DNA from: Lachnospiraceae bacterium
GTDB lineage: Bacteria; Bacillota; Clostridia; Lachnospirales; Lachnospiraceae
Length of the DNA: 64,000 nucleotides
Assembly (NCBI GenBank): GCA_017527205.1
Contig: JAFXQK010000005.1
Coordinates: forward strand, 65,180-129,179
Reading direction: 5' to 3'
This document shows positions 1 to 8,687 of the stretch, one piece after another. Numbering within the stretch: the stretch's first letter is position 1; each line of letters starts with the position of its first letter. Both the position numbers and the translations under genes were made by a program. The notes under the pieces are model-generated. The model saw only the letters and a program-made list of their open reading frames with translations. It had not been told where the DNA came from and searched no databases.

Positions 1-1
1 G

Positions 2-727
2 GATTCTGCAAAGATTGTGATTAAAATCCCGGGAGGCATCAAGCTTCCGACGGCAGTGCCCATCGTCCTCAACGACTTTGGTTTTGAAGTCTCCGACATC
101 AATACGGCCGTTGCAGATCATGATTGGACGAAGCTTACCTTTGGCGGTTCCATGGAGCTATCGTGCCTAAAGCTGAGCAATTATGCACCCGCGCTGGTGG
201 ACTATATTGGCGACATTAGCCTGTTCAAGATGCCGGATACCAAGGCAAGCATACGCATCAATCCCTTCCGAATTGAGGCTGAGGCGCAGCTAAAATTCCT
301 GGAGGAGATCACGCTTGCGAAGGCGAAGGCTCAGCTGGGAAGCTTTGAGTATACGAATGATCTGCTGGGGCTTGACGGCGTGGACGTGAAGGGCGTTAGC
401 TCTGACTTGACCATAGGCATCATGTGGGAAGGCATGGACAAGCGCATGTCGCTGGACTTCTCAGGAACGGGTAAGGTTGCGGCACATTCCAGATTTGTCG
501 GCCTTGGCTTTGACGGCGTTGCTGCGTACGACTTCAAGTGGTGGATCTTCCATACCGATGACAGGCAGCAGGGCAATTACGCATTTGGGTTCTATACCAG
601 ACATGACGGGCAGCAAGAGATCGTCTTTGTCTATAACAATAACGCAGGCGGCCGCAACGCCAGAGGCTTCTACTTTATCGACGCGAACGGAAACCTTGGC
701 AGTGAACACGGAACATTTAACAGGTAG
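2..727 (+). CDS. C-terminal part of an unrecognised large protein (5' partial)
   Basis: The reading frame is open from the first complete codon of the window, so this is the 3' end of a gene that begins upstream; the GTG at position 17 is probably internal. About 241 residues are visible. They look like beta-rich repetitive extracellular sequence, with many G, D, N and aromatic residues and no membrane segment or anchor at the C-terminus. The chain ends just after a G-N-L-G-S-E-H-G-T-F stretch. The next gene starts 11 bases after the stop and encodes a membrane-anchored secreted protein, so the two are probably one operon for a surface assembly. I do not recognise the family; the extracellular location is inferred from composition and the neighbour. 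Confidence 0.75.
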   Translation, partial: DSAKIVIKIPGGIKLPTAVPIVLNDFGFEVSDINTAVADHDWTKLTFGGSMELSCLKLSNYAPALVDYIGDISLFKMPDTKASIRINPFRIEAEAQLKFLEEITLAKAKAQLGSFEYTNDLLGLDGVDVKGVSSDLTIGIMWEGMDKRMSLDFSGTGKVAAHSRFVGLGFDGVAAYDFKWWIFHTDDRQQGNYAFGFYTRHDGQQEIVFVYNNNAGGRNARGFYFIDANGNLGSEHGTFNR

Positions 728-738
728 GGCATACACAG

Positions 739-2619
739 ATGAAAATAATGAAAAGCATACTAAAAATCAAGACATGGCTATGCATGTCACTCTTTCTCCT
801 GCTCATCATGGCATATGGCAGCCGGGTGCTGGCGGAGACAACAACCTCCGTCATCACCAACCTGTCCAGACAGCAGGATCTGACGGTGCACTTTACCTTT
901 GACGTGGGCACGGTGGACATCGTCTTTATCTCTCCGGCGGGAGAGCGGAAGTCCAAGGGCGATGAGGACGTAGAATTCGCGGAGGGCGGGAAATGGGCAA
1001 CCTACCGCATTCATGATGCGCAGCCAGGTACCTGGCAGGTGGAGTATGATTTTGGAGAAAATACTAGCATCGATTACTCTGTTATTCGAGATGATTATGG
1101 CCTTTGGATTCAGAGCTTTACGATCGGCGACCTTCTGGAGGATGGGCGGCTTCCCGTCTCCTTCCAGGCAGACTGTGAGGACATAAGGCGTTACAATTAT
1201 GAGATTTATGCCACCGGCGAAGGGGAGCAGGGAGATGACAAGAAGATCGCAGATGGTTCCGCATCCACGAACGAGCTTTGTGAAACCGCGCTTCGCGTTG
1301 GCAACCTTTCCAGCGGTACCTATACGTTTCGGCTGGAGGTTTATGGATATGACGGCGACGTGGAGCTGTTCGACGTAGCGTCGGCAGGCCCATTCGTTTA
1401 TCAGAATCCCAAAGAGCCTGAGGCCATGGAAAACTTTAAGCTGCTGATCGATGAGGATCACCTGACCTGTACCGTGGACTGGAGTGATTTCCTGCAATGG
1501 TATCACAAGGAATATCGCTTGAGCGTCTTCCAGGACGGAGAGCTTTTGTCCACGGAGGAATATGGCAGAGACGTGCATGCAAAGGAGGTTTATTACCGCG
1601 CCGGCACGAAGAAACTGGAGATCGTGCTTTCTTACCAGGATGGCAACATCTGGTCTGCGGAAAGACGAAAGACTGTTACCTTGGGCGAGGAATACCTGAC
1701 GAAGAAGACTGGCGAGGTTTCTTCTTCCGCGCAGATCTTGATCCAATATAAGAAAAACAGTGAAGGGCAGTTAAACGTAAAGATCAACAACGAGGAGGGC
1801 ACCTACCGCGTAAACGGCGAGCAGGAGGTGGCCTTCCCCGCACAGGATGGCTGGAATACTGTCCATGCGGAAATGGCGTGTGATGATTTCATCACTTATG
1901 TGATTGATGACAAAGTTTACTACGACATGATCCCGCCCAGCATCAACCTCTACGAGAAACTGGATGGCAGACACTTTACGACCGAGGAAGTGACCATCAT
2001 CGGTAAAATGGAGGGCGGCGTAGAACTCTTGGTCAATGGGGAGGCAGCCACGCTGAATGAGCGAGGGGAATTCTCTCATGCGTTTGCACTTACTATGGGC
2101 GAGAACGTGGCAGAGATCGTGGCGCGCGACGTAAATGGCAACGAGGCAAAGGCAGTTCTTACGCTTTACCGCGATGAGGCTGGAAAAGTCGCGAAAGGTC
2201 CTGTCGACCATGGCGTATCGCAGCCTTTCTGGGTGCGCTATTTGCCGCTGCTAATTGCTCTTGCAGGAAGCCTTGCATGGACCCTCTATTCGATCATCTT
2301 CCTCAAAAAGCCCAAAGTGGGAAAGAGTCGCATTGTAGGCAACCTTCTCCTTTGGGACGGCGTGGTTGCCGCGTATGAAGGCATCATTGGCTGGCTGTAC
2401 TTTCGTAAGTATTCCTTCGGCCGCTCCATGGATTTCTTTGAACTGGCGGAGAGATCCGGCGCGGAAGCCGCGAAGGAGATGAACGAGGAAGCCATGCTCT
2501 TTCAGGCGCTCCTCATCGGCGCGGGCGTCCTTGTTCTGAGCATTCTTGTCACTGTATTGGTAGTTATCCTCAAGAAGCGCAAGGACAAAAAGAAAAATGC
2601 TGAAAAGACGGAGGACTAA
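739..2619 (+). CDS. Secreted, membrane-anchored protein with bacterial Ig-like domain
   Basis: 626 residues. Residues 1-32 form a signal peptide (basic start, L/I/M-rich core, A-x-A-like end at VLAE). A long beta-rich region follows. Residues about 395-485 resemble the glucodextranase-B-type bacterial Ig fold: a P-P start, a V-x-I-x-G segment, a V-N-G strand, a G-E-N-V-A strand and D-x-N-G-N near the end. Two hydrophobic segments (about 498-520 and 590-612) end in a Lys-rich cytoplasmic tail, so the body should lie outside the cell, anchored by the C-terminal half. It follows the preceding gene by 11 bases and is closed by a strong terminator. The enzyme role, if any, is unknown; a structural or receptor part of a surface complex is the most likely reading. 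Confidence 0.75.
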   Translation: MKIMKSILKIKTWLCMSLFLLLIMAYGSRVLAETTTSVITNLSRQQDLTVHFTFDVGTVDIVFISPAGERKSKGDEDVEFAEGGKWATYRIHDAQPGTWQVEYDFGENTSIDYSVIRDDYGLWIQSFTIGDLLEDGRLPVSFQADCEDIRRYNYEIYATGEGEQGDDKKIADGSASTNELCETALRVGNLSSGTYTFRLEVYGYDGDVELFDVASAGPFVYQNPKEPEAMENFKLLIDEDHLTCTVDWSDFLQWYHKEYRLSVFQDGELLSTEEYGRDVHAKEVYYRAGTKKLEIVLSYQDGNIWSAERRKTVTLGEEYLTKKTGEVSSSAQILIQYKKNSEGQLNVKINNEEGTYRVNGEQEVAFPAQDGWNTVHAEMACDDFITYVIDDKVYYDMIPPSINLYEKLDGRHFTTEEVTIIGKMEGGVELLVNGEAATLNERGEFSHAFALTMGENVAEIVARDVNGNEAKAVLTLYRDEAGKVAKGPVDHGVSQPFWVRYLPLLIALAGSLAWTLYSIIFLKKPKVGKSRIVGNLLLWDGVVAAYEGIIGWLYFRKYSFGRSMDFFELAERSGAEAAKEMNEEAMLFQALLIGAGVLVLSILVTVLVVILKKRKDKKKNAEKTED

Positions 2620-2671
2620 CCGCAAGCTTCCGATCTTGCGCCGGGCATGGGAATTGCCTGGCATCGTTTAA

Positions 2672-2694
2672 GGGGCCGTAATGGCCCCTTTTTT
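2672..2694 (+). terminator. Intrinsic terminator
   Basis: Stem GGGGCC / GGCCCC with a 5-base loop followed directly by six T. It ends the two-gene unit upstream. Confidence 0.9.
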
Positions 2695-2731
2695 ACTGGA
2701 ATATAGGATAGAAGCATATGACAGAAAAAGC

Positions 2732-2760
2732 TTGACATAATATCAAAATGATAATATGAT
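2732..2760 (+). promoter_or_regulatory. Sigma-A-type promoter
   Basis: TTGACA, 17-base spacer, TATGAT. The -35 box is a full match to consensus. It drives the unrecognised gene at 2793. Confidence 0.8.
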
Positions 2761-2792
2761 AAGTTTAAGAAAACGGAAGGGAGGCAGAAGAA

Positions 2793-3650
2793 ATGTGGGA
2801 AAGATATTATCCAAATAAAAAATGGATCAGGGAGCGCTTGCCGGAGAGAGTTACGGACGAAATGCTTGACGGATGCGAAGTTTTTACCTCTTTCTACCGT
2901 GATGACCTGAAGATCATTCGTGAATACCATCACGGAGACGCCATGGGGAAGGTTTACGAGGCGAAGGACGAGGAGGACTTCCTTCTGTGGTTTTTTAAGG
3001 AGTGCTGCGATGAGCTGAGCTCGGAGCTGATAAAGCCGGATCGCCTGAAGGAAAGGCTTAGGTGGAGATATGTTGACAGAAGCTGGGGATACGACCGCCG
3101 AATCTATGTTGAGAGAGAGGAGTATGAATTTAACACCATCGAGGATCGCAGGCTTCCTAAGTATGAGGAATACCTAAGACTTGTAAGACCAGTGCTAACG
3201 CGGAAGCAGTGGGAAGCCGAAGCGCAAGAGCGCCTGAACTTGATGAATCAGTATTTTAAGGATCCTCACTGGGATTATGACAGGGATAAAATGGTCTATG
3301 TTGAGATCAGTGATTCTAAACCATGCTTTGAAACTGTTTATCAGGAGCCGGGAGAGCCCACGCCCAACGAGATCCTAAGGAAGTGGCAGCCGGCGCCCGC
3401 GGGGGATGGAAAGACCTACACTGTCGTTCCGGTACTGTCGCTGGTCGAGCTGGAACCATTCCTGAAGGCAAAAGGTTTGAAATATCAGCTGCTGTTTGGT
3501 CTGGACATTCCGGATGACCTTCCATACTGGGGCGTCTGCCGTGGCCGGGAGGTGTATCATCCCTTGGCGTGCGTGGTATTGGAAATGGATACGGAGGTCC
3601 TTTTGAAGGTGGCTGAGGATCTGCAGTGGGGGAAGACACCGACGCTATAA
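2793..3650 (+). CDS. Unrecognised cytoplasmic protein
   Basis: 285 residues, rich in charged and aromatic residues (W, Y, R, E), with no signal peptide and no membrane segment. The start has a clear GGGAGG ribosome site 10 bases upstream and its own consensus promoter. I do not recognise a domain. A short, single-copy cytoplasmic protein of this composition could be an immunity-type or accessory protein, but nothing in the sequence proves it. A 112-base gap with no terminator separates it from another unknown, so the two may be cotranscribed. Confidence 0.65.
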   Translation: MWERYYPNKKWIRERLPERVTDEMLDGCEVFTSFYRDDLKIIREYHHGDAMGKVYEAKDEEDFLLWFFKECCDELSSELIKPDRLKERLRWRYVDRSWGYDRRIYVEREEYEFNTIEDRRLPKYEEYLRLVRPVLTRKQWEAEAQERLNLMNQYFKDPHWDYDRDKMVYVEISDSKPCFETVYQEPGEPTPNEILRKWQPAPAGDGKTYTVVPVLSLVELEPFLKAKGLKYQLLFGLDIPDDLPYWGVCRGREVYHPLACVVLEMDTEVLLKVAEDLQWGKTPTL

Positions 3651-3762
3651 AGAGAAACATGCAATAAAAAGACAAAATAACTGATGGTAAAACGAAATAA
3701 ACGAAAAAACCGAAACATAAGAAAAATGACAATACATGCGCCAATAAAGAGGAGCCAAGAAT

Positions 3763-4251
3763 ATGAGAATTGTAGGAATTATGTTAATGAGTAAGTTTGT
3801 GTATGAAATGAACAGGGACGTCCTCTCAGATACTGACTTTATCTGGATGGCCGCGGGGACAGACATGAAGGCAGAATTCATGGGCGCGTCTCCTGAATGG
3901 ATCGAGAAGGCCGGGACTGAGGCATATTATGATGAATATGACGTCCGCCCCGTCATGATCTTCGACAGAATTCCTTATGAGCGTGGCTCCAAGATTGAAT
4001 ACGCAGGAATCCGTTGGACGGTGTATTCCGACAGAGAGATGCTGGCGGATGAGTCAATCGGAAAATGCCGGCTTGTAGAAAGAAGCTGGCAGATCAAAAA
4101 GGGCAGGCCGCTCACCGTTTTGGAGATCAAGTGTCTGTTTTTTGCTGAAAACTGGCAGATAAATCATGCAAAGGATCCGCTGTTTCTTCTTGAGGGGGAG
4201 GACAGGATCCCCATTCCTATGGAATACGGGTACGCGAATGGTGGCATTTGA
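3763..4251 (+). CDS. Unrecognised small protein
   Basis: 162 residues, no signal peptide. The start is preceded by GAGGAGCC about 9 bases away. The composition is acidic with many aromatics. No family was recognised. The terminator just after the stop shows that this is the last gene of the short unit that begins at the promoter at 2732. Confidence 0.6.
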   Translation: MRIVGIMLMSKFVYEMNRDVLSDTDFIWMAAGTDMKAEFMGASPEWIEKAGTEAYYDEYDVRPVMIFDRIPYERGSKIEYAGIRWTVYSDREMLADESIGKCRLVERSWQIKKGRPLTVLEIKCLFFAENWQINHAKDPLFLLEGEDRIPIPMEYGYANGGI

Positions 4252-4257
4252 AAAGAA

Positions 4258-4295
4258 AACTCGAAAACCTTGTTTGCTAGGTTTTCGAGTTTTTT
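4258..4295. terminator. Bidirectional intrinsic terminator
   Basis: A 12-base-pair perfect stem (4259-4270 with 4279-4290) and 8-base loop. A T run follows on the + strand and a T-rich run on the minus strand. It can end the + strand gene at 3763 and the minus-strand tRNA gene that abuts it. Confidence 0.85.
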
Positions 4296-4300
4296 GTGAG

Positions 4301-4371
4301 CAGGGGAAGAGGGGATCGAACCCCCGTTAACGGTTTTGGAGACCGCCGCACTACCGCTGTACTATTCCCCT
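4301..4371 (-). tRNA. tRNA-Trp (anticodon CCA)
   Basis: Read on the minus strand, 71 bases fold as a cloverleaf. The acceptor arms are AGGGGAA and TTCCCCT with discriminator G, and the D arm contains AGCGGTAGT. The anticodon stem GCGGT/ACCGT carries loop CTCCAAA, hence anticodon CCA for tryptophan, and the T arm contains GGTTCGATCC. No CCA end is encoded. It has its own promoter on the minus strand and a terminator right after its 3' end. Confidence 0.95.
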
Positions 4372-4401
4372 ATATTGGATCAATTTGCACCGACGAATGA
4401 A

Positions 4402-4430
4402 ATTATAGCACGAACTCTATTATTTTGCAA
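4402..4430 (-). promoter_or_regulatory. Promoter of tRNA-Trp
   Basis: On the minus strand: TTGCAA (4425-4430), 17-base spacer, TATAAT (4402-4407). It lies 31 bases upstream of the tRNA 5' end. The remaining bases up to the next gene at 4643 are AT-rich and show nothing else that I can support. Confidence 0.8.
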
Positions 4431-4642
4431 GTGTTATTTTTGGGATTTTCCAACACCATTTTTGCGCCTATTTTTAACCCCCTTTATCGTGTCAAAAAAT
4501 GCACGAAAGCGAGAAAAACTGTTTGCCATTTGGAAATGTCGTAAAACAATTTTCCATGGTATGATAGGTCTATCAAAGGTTTTCGGAAAGAAACGAAAAC
4601 GCGGAAACGGAAAAATAAAACCAGTACGAGAAGGGGGATATT

Positions 4643-6784
4643 ATGGGCAGTGGACGAAAACGAGGGCTCTATCGTGCGATCGCAACAATGCTTTCCTTGA
4701 CAATGGTCTTAGGAAGCGCGGGGTGTGGAACGGGCTCTGGCGTGGAAAGCTCCGTTGAGATGAGCCAAGCTTCGGATAAAGATTCTGCCGGCACGGAAAG
4801 CTCACAGCCTTTGGAGAAAGAAACGACTGATTTCACAGAGGGTAGTAAAACGTCGGAAAACTCCAAAGCTGCGGAGACTTCAAAGGCTTCGGAGGAAGGA
4901 AGTGCTTCTACGGAAACCGCTAAGGCGCAGTTCCCAGAGGAAAATGTCGCAAAAGAGTATGTCTATGACTTTGACGAGCTTGTCAATGCAGAGTGGATCG
5001 CAGAAAACAAGGGAGCTCACCCCAATGGATATTCCAAGATCTGGTACTATTGGGATATGATGTATGAGCATCTCTATGACATCATGGACAATGCTGATCT
5101 TTCTGCCCTGGATCCAGAGAGCGGTATTTATAAGGCACTGTCCATTTATCGTGAGCAGAGGGATCCAAGCACGCGAGATAAGAAGGTCAATCAGTCGATT
5201 AAGGCGAGGCTGGATCGGATTGACAACATAAAATCCTTGCAGGATCTCTATGATCTTTATGCAGATGAGGAATTTGCAAGATATGATCGTATCCTGTATG
5301 CATCTCCGCAGTCTACGGAAACGGGAGCGTATTCCGCAATGGTTATGCCTCTCACGGTTACGAGTGATTACGAACCCATGAACGTAATGCAGGAGAGTGC
5401 CCTAAGGGCTGGCCTCACGGGTGTTGGCGTTTCCTCCAAGCGTGCGAGTGAGATCATTAAAAATGCGAAAGCGCTGGATGAAATCATTCTCAAGTTTTAT
5501 GATAATATCACAAGCGAGAATTATGCTTATATTACGCAGAGCATGTTGAATAATCATGGCGTGACGGTTCCCGTGATCGACATTTTGGATCAGCTCGGGT
5601 CGATTGGAGACAGCAAAACCTTTTTGTCTGTTTCGGAATATTATGACCTTCTCAACACCATTTATCAGCCGGATAATTTGCAGCTGATCAAGGATCATTT
5701 TGCCGCAACTGCGATCCTGAGACTTGCACCCTACGCGACGAAGGACGTGGCAGAGAAGTATTGTTCGTTAATGTATGAAACAACGAACCCGGAAGCGGTC
5801 TTGAAGGATTATTTGGATCATTGGATGTTTGCGATAGCCAGTGACATGTTTGCACAGGAGTATGATCGTGAGTTCGTGCGGGATCCCGCATTAGATGCCG
5901 AAGCGAAAGCCCTGCTGGAGGATATTAAGGTGGAGCTTAAGGTTGCCTTTAAAGATTTTCCATGGACCTATCCTTATAGCAATAAGGCATTTATCGAACA
6001 AAAGATTGATGCACTTCAGGTACTTCTGGGGGCGAATGAAGCTTATAACGATTTGGCTGACGTTGTGCTGACGGATGATCCCATTGACAACATGGTTGCC
6101 TTTTTGGTCAGCGGAGACCGCTTTAGCCGCAGGGTGTTCCATCAAACCTTGGCAGATCGGGCAATGACTGGCATCAATATGTTTGATGCGAATGGCTACT
6201 ACGATTACACACAAAACAAGATCATGCTTTGCAGTGGGTGGCTTAGCATGTACGCAGACCTAAAAAAGAATCATCTGGCCTATGAAGAGGTTTTGGGAAC
6301 GCTGGGAACGGTGATTGCCCATGAAGCAGGTCATGCCTTCTCAAGAAATGCCATTGGCAGAGATCACAGAGGCATTTATCGTAATTGGATGTATGATGGA
6401 GAGTACGAATGCATTATGGGATATTATGATTCCATAGAAACATTTTTTGATGGTATCGACGTCGGCTTCGATTGTAAGCTGGTGGGAGAAGACGTGATCG
6501 ATGAAACCATAGCTGATCTGATCGGCGTGGGTTGTTGCCTGCGGCTTCTGGCAAAGCAGGAACATCCGGACTATGATCTATTCTTCCGCACTTACGCGGC
6601 ACAAAATGTTGCCTTCTATTCGGCAAAGTCCATCAAGGAAGCGGCAACGGAAGGGCATCTTCCGGGGAAGGAGAGGATTAATTACGTTCTTGGACAGTTT
6701 GATGAGTTTTATCGAACCTATGACGTGGACAAGACGAGTCCATATTACGTTCCTCAGGAAAAACGCCTTAAAGGTCTGTGGTAA
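4643..6784 (+). CDS. M13-type (neprilysin/PepO-like) metallopeptidase lipoprotein
   Basis: 713 residues. Residues 1-29 are a lipoprotein signal with lipobox L-G-S-A-G-C. A Ser/Thr/Glu-rich linker of about 70 residues follows. The zinc motif H-E-A-G-H is at residues 560-564 and the third ligand motif E-T-I-A-D at 621-625, the HExxH...ExxxD layout of the M13 family. The central region has the helical fold expected of the M13 N-terminal domain. Full M13 enzymes are of about this length. It should be tethered to the outer face of the membrane and cut peptides there, for nutrition or for processing surface proteins. The start has the ribosome site GAAGGGGG. It stands alone, with a 131-base gap to the next gene. 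Confidence 0.85.
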   Translation: MGSGRKRGLYRAIATMLSLTMVLGSAGCGTGSGVESSVEMSQASDKDSAGTESSQPLEKETTDFTEGSKTSENSKAAETSKASEEGSASTETAKAQFPEENVAKEYVYDFDELVNAEWIAENKGAHPNGYSKIWYYWDMMYEHLYDIMDNADLSALDPESGIYKALSIYREQRDPSTRDKKVNQSIKARLDRIDNIKSLQDLYDLYADEEFARYDRILYASPQSTETGAYSAMVMPLTVTSDYEPMNVMQESALRAGLTGVGVSSKRASEIIKNAKALDEIILKFYDNITSENYAYITQSMLNNHGVTVPVIDILDQLGSIGDSKTFLSVSEYYDLLNTIYQPDNLQLIKDHFAATAILRLAPYATKDVAEKYCSLMYETTNPEAVLKDYLDHWMFAIASDMFAQEYDREFVRDPALDAEAKALLEDIKVELKVAFKDFPWTYPYSNKAFIEQKIDALQVLLGANEAYNDLADVVLTDDPIDNMVAFLVSGDRFSRRVFHQTLADRAMTGINMFDANGYYDYTQNKIMLCSGWLSMYADLKKNHLAYEEVLGTLGTVIAHEAGHAFSRNAIGRDHRGIYRNWMYDGEYECIMGYYDSIETFFDGIDVGFDCKLVGEDVIDETIADLIGVGCCLRLLAKQEHPDYDLFFRTYAAQNVAFYSAKSIKEAATEGHLPGKERINYVLGQFDEFYRTYDVDKTSPYYVPQEKRLKGLW

Positions 6785-6915
6785 AAGCTTGTGATTACCC
6801 CCTTCGTTTTGATCTTGCGGACCATTTCTTTGTAAGAAAGTGCCATTGCCAAAACTGAAAAATTCGATTATTCTAGGAAGGGAACAAAAGGATCCTACGC
6901 ATTGGAGGGAAAACT

Positions 6916-7314
6916 ATGACGCAGGAAGAACAGTTAAAGAAAGCATTGGATACGCTTCATCAGTATGTTCTGGATTTGAGCGAGAAGGCCGGAAAATCCG
7001 CGGAATATGGGGAGGAGCTTTGGGGGCGCATCCAGAAATCCGCCGGCGTTCTAAAGGAGCTGGCGTATTTTCATGATTATGGAAGCTTCTACGGGAAATA
7101 TCAGGTGGCAGGCTATAGCCTGACGGACGTGCTGGTATGGCAGGTCGATCATTTTAAAGCGTACATGGACCGTCATGAGGAGATGAACCGTTATCGCACG
7201 GAGCGCCTTTTTCTGGAATCCCTGGACGTGCTTCTACGGATGGAGGAGGATCCTGCACCTTACGTTGAAAAGATGAAGGGCGAGACGGGAACGGACTACG
7301 CAGATAAGTTTTAA
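6916..7314 (+). CDS. Unrecognised small alpha-helical protein
   Basis: 132 residues, mostly amphipathic helix with no signal or membrane segment. The start has GGAGGG 8 bases upstream. It precedes another small unknown and a TetR regulator on the same strand, with gaps of 137 and 39 bases. No function can be assigned. Confidence 0.65.
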   Translation: MTQEEQLKKALDTLHQYVLDLSEKAGKSAEYGEELWGRIQKSAGVLKELAYFHDYGSFYGKYQVAGYSLTDVLVWQVDHFKAYMDRHEEMNRYRTERLFLESLDVLLRMEEDPAPYVEKMKGETGTDYADKF

Positions 7315-7451
7315 GGTAAAATCTTAACAATTTCGAAAAATATTACTGTACTTTTGGGGAAAGTATGATAATATAAAAATACATATGTGTCATTTTTGCG
7401 CTCAAAAATAGGGAAATATGACAGACCTGACTGAAACGCAGGAGGGAACAA

Positions 7452-7973
7452 ATGGGGCAGGAGCTGACGGGACGGGACAAAATCATACAGGATTATCACG
7501 ACAGCGTTGAACCTTTATTGACCTATCTCCCATGGATCAGGCAGCACGCTGGGGAATCTGCCATCAAGATTTATGGGGAGCAGGGAATTGCAGAAAATTC
7601 CTTGAGCTTTCCGGTGTTTGATCCCACGCTGATGCAATTTGTCAGGGAGGCTGGAAAGAGCAGCCTGATGGATCGCAATTATCGTTATGTGTACTCAAGA
7701 AATCGTCTTTGCAGTCATGACGATGAGCGGAAATTGATCGCAAGGGCGAATTGGCGGACGTGGGATCATCTCAAGGGGATCTTTTCCTGGTATATCTTAG
7801 GAGGACGCGTCAAGGCTGCCGTTTGGAGCGAGGGCATGAGAGAGGATATTTATGGTCTTGTGTTGGAAAAAATGCGCGACATCGCCGTGAGTTTGGAAAA
7901 TGCGAAGCAGGCGGATCCGTTTAAGAATTTAGCAGATACTGATCAAAGCGGCGAAAATGCAGATGGGGAATGA
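7452..7973 (+). CDS. Unrecognised small protein
   Basis: 173 residues, with ribosome site GGAGGG. The middle is Arg- and Trp-rich (residues about 75-120) and the last 20 residues are acidic and probably disordered. There is no signal peptide. It may share an operon with the TetR regulator 39 bases downstream, so it could be part of that regulator's circuit. I cannot name the family. Confidence 0.65.
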   Translation: MGQELTGRDKIIQDYHDSVEPLLTYLPWIRQHAGESAIKIYGEQGIAENSLSFPVFDPTLMQFVREAGKSSLMDRNYRYVYSRNRLCSHDDERKLIARANWRTWDHLKGIFSWYILGGRVKAAVWSEGMREDIYGLVLEKMRDIAVSLENAKQADPFKNLADTDQSGENADGE

Positions 7974-8012
7974 CGCAAAGCCTAAGTCCGAAGGGAAAGG
8001 TATGGGGGAAAC

Positions 8013-8603
8013 ATGGGAGAGAAGTCAATACAAAAGAGAAGGTATATCCTGGAGACGGCGCGGAAGGTCTTTGTGGAAAAGGGATTCAAGAAGGTTACCA
8101 TGAAGGACATCGTTGATGCCTGTGACATCAGCCGCGGAGGATTGTATCTATATTTTGAGAGTACGAGCCAGATCTTTCAGGAGGTCATGAAGCTGGAGAC
8201 GCAGGAGGCAGACGACCTTTTTTCGGACAGCATCAAGGAGGATTCCACGGCGGCGGACATTTTGCTCTTGTTCCTTCGGGAGCAGAAAAAGGAGCTTCTT
8301 CGAAAGAGCGATACGCTGACGCAGGCGATTTACGAGTTCTATTTCGAGAATCAACAGCTGCCAAAGAAGGAGAATCGCCTGAAAAAGCAGTTTGACGATG
8401 CCATTCTGATCATGGAAAGGCTAATTTCAGCGGGCGTGGAGAATGGCGAATTCTATTGTGAGGATCCGGAAGGCTGCGCGAGAAACATGATGTTTGTGTT
8501 AGAAGGCTTAAAGATTTGTGCGCAGACCATTGGCGTGACGCCGGAAATGGTGGATCAAGAGATCCTGTACCTTTTGAATAATCTGAGCATTGAGGTAGAG
8601 TAG
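8013..8603 (+). CDS. TetR/AcrR-family transcriptional regulator
   Basis: 196 residues. Residues about 10-56 form the TetR helix-turn-helix: the I-L-E-T-A-R-K-V-F start, then T-M-K-D-I-V, then I-S-R-G-G-L-Y-L-Y-F. The rest is the helical ligand-binding and dimerisation half, of normal family length. Such proteins repress a target until a small molecule binds. The target is not evident: the neighbours are two unknown small genes upstream and purL downstream, all on one strand, and no divergent exporter is present. The MATE exporter at 18243 is too far away to link by position. Confidence 0.88.
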   Translation: MGEKSIQKRRYILETARKVFVEKGFKKVTMKDIVDACDISRGGLYLYFESTSQIFQEVMKLETQEADDLFSDSIKEDSTAADILLLFLREQKKELLRKSDTLTQAIYEFYFENQQLPKKENRLKKQFDDAILIMERLISAGVENGEFYCEDPEGCARNMMFVLEGLKICAQTIGVTPEMVDQEILYLLNNLSIEVE

Positions 8604-8687
8604 TCGGTTGAAAACTGACGGACACCGGACGGAAAGTAATAAAACATACAAAATATAAAGAGGTAAGTAAGGAAAGGCAAAGGAATC

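Noticed and set aside
4336..4758. Open frame on the + strand crossing the tRNA-Trp gene and the start of the metallopeptidase gene
   Set aside because: It overlaps a clear tRNA and its promoter on the other strand, has no ribosome site, and its product shows no family features.
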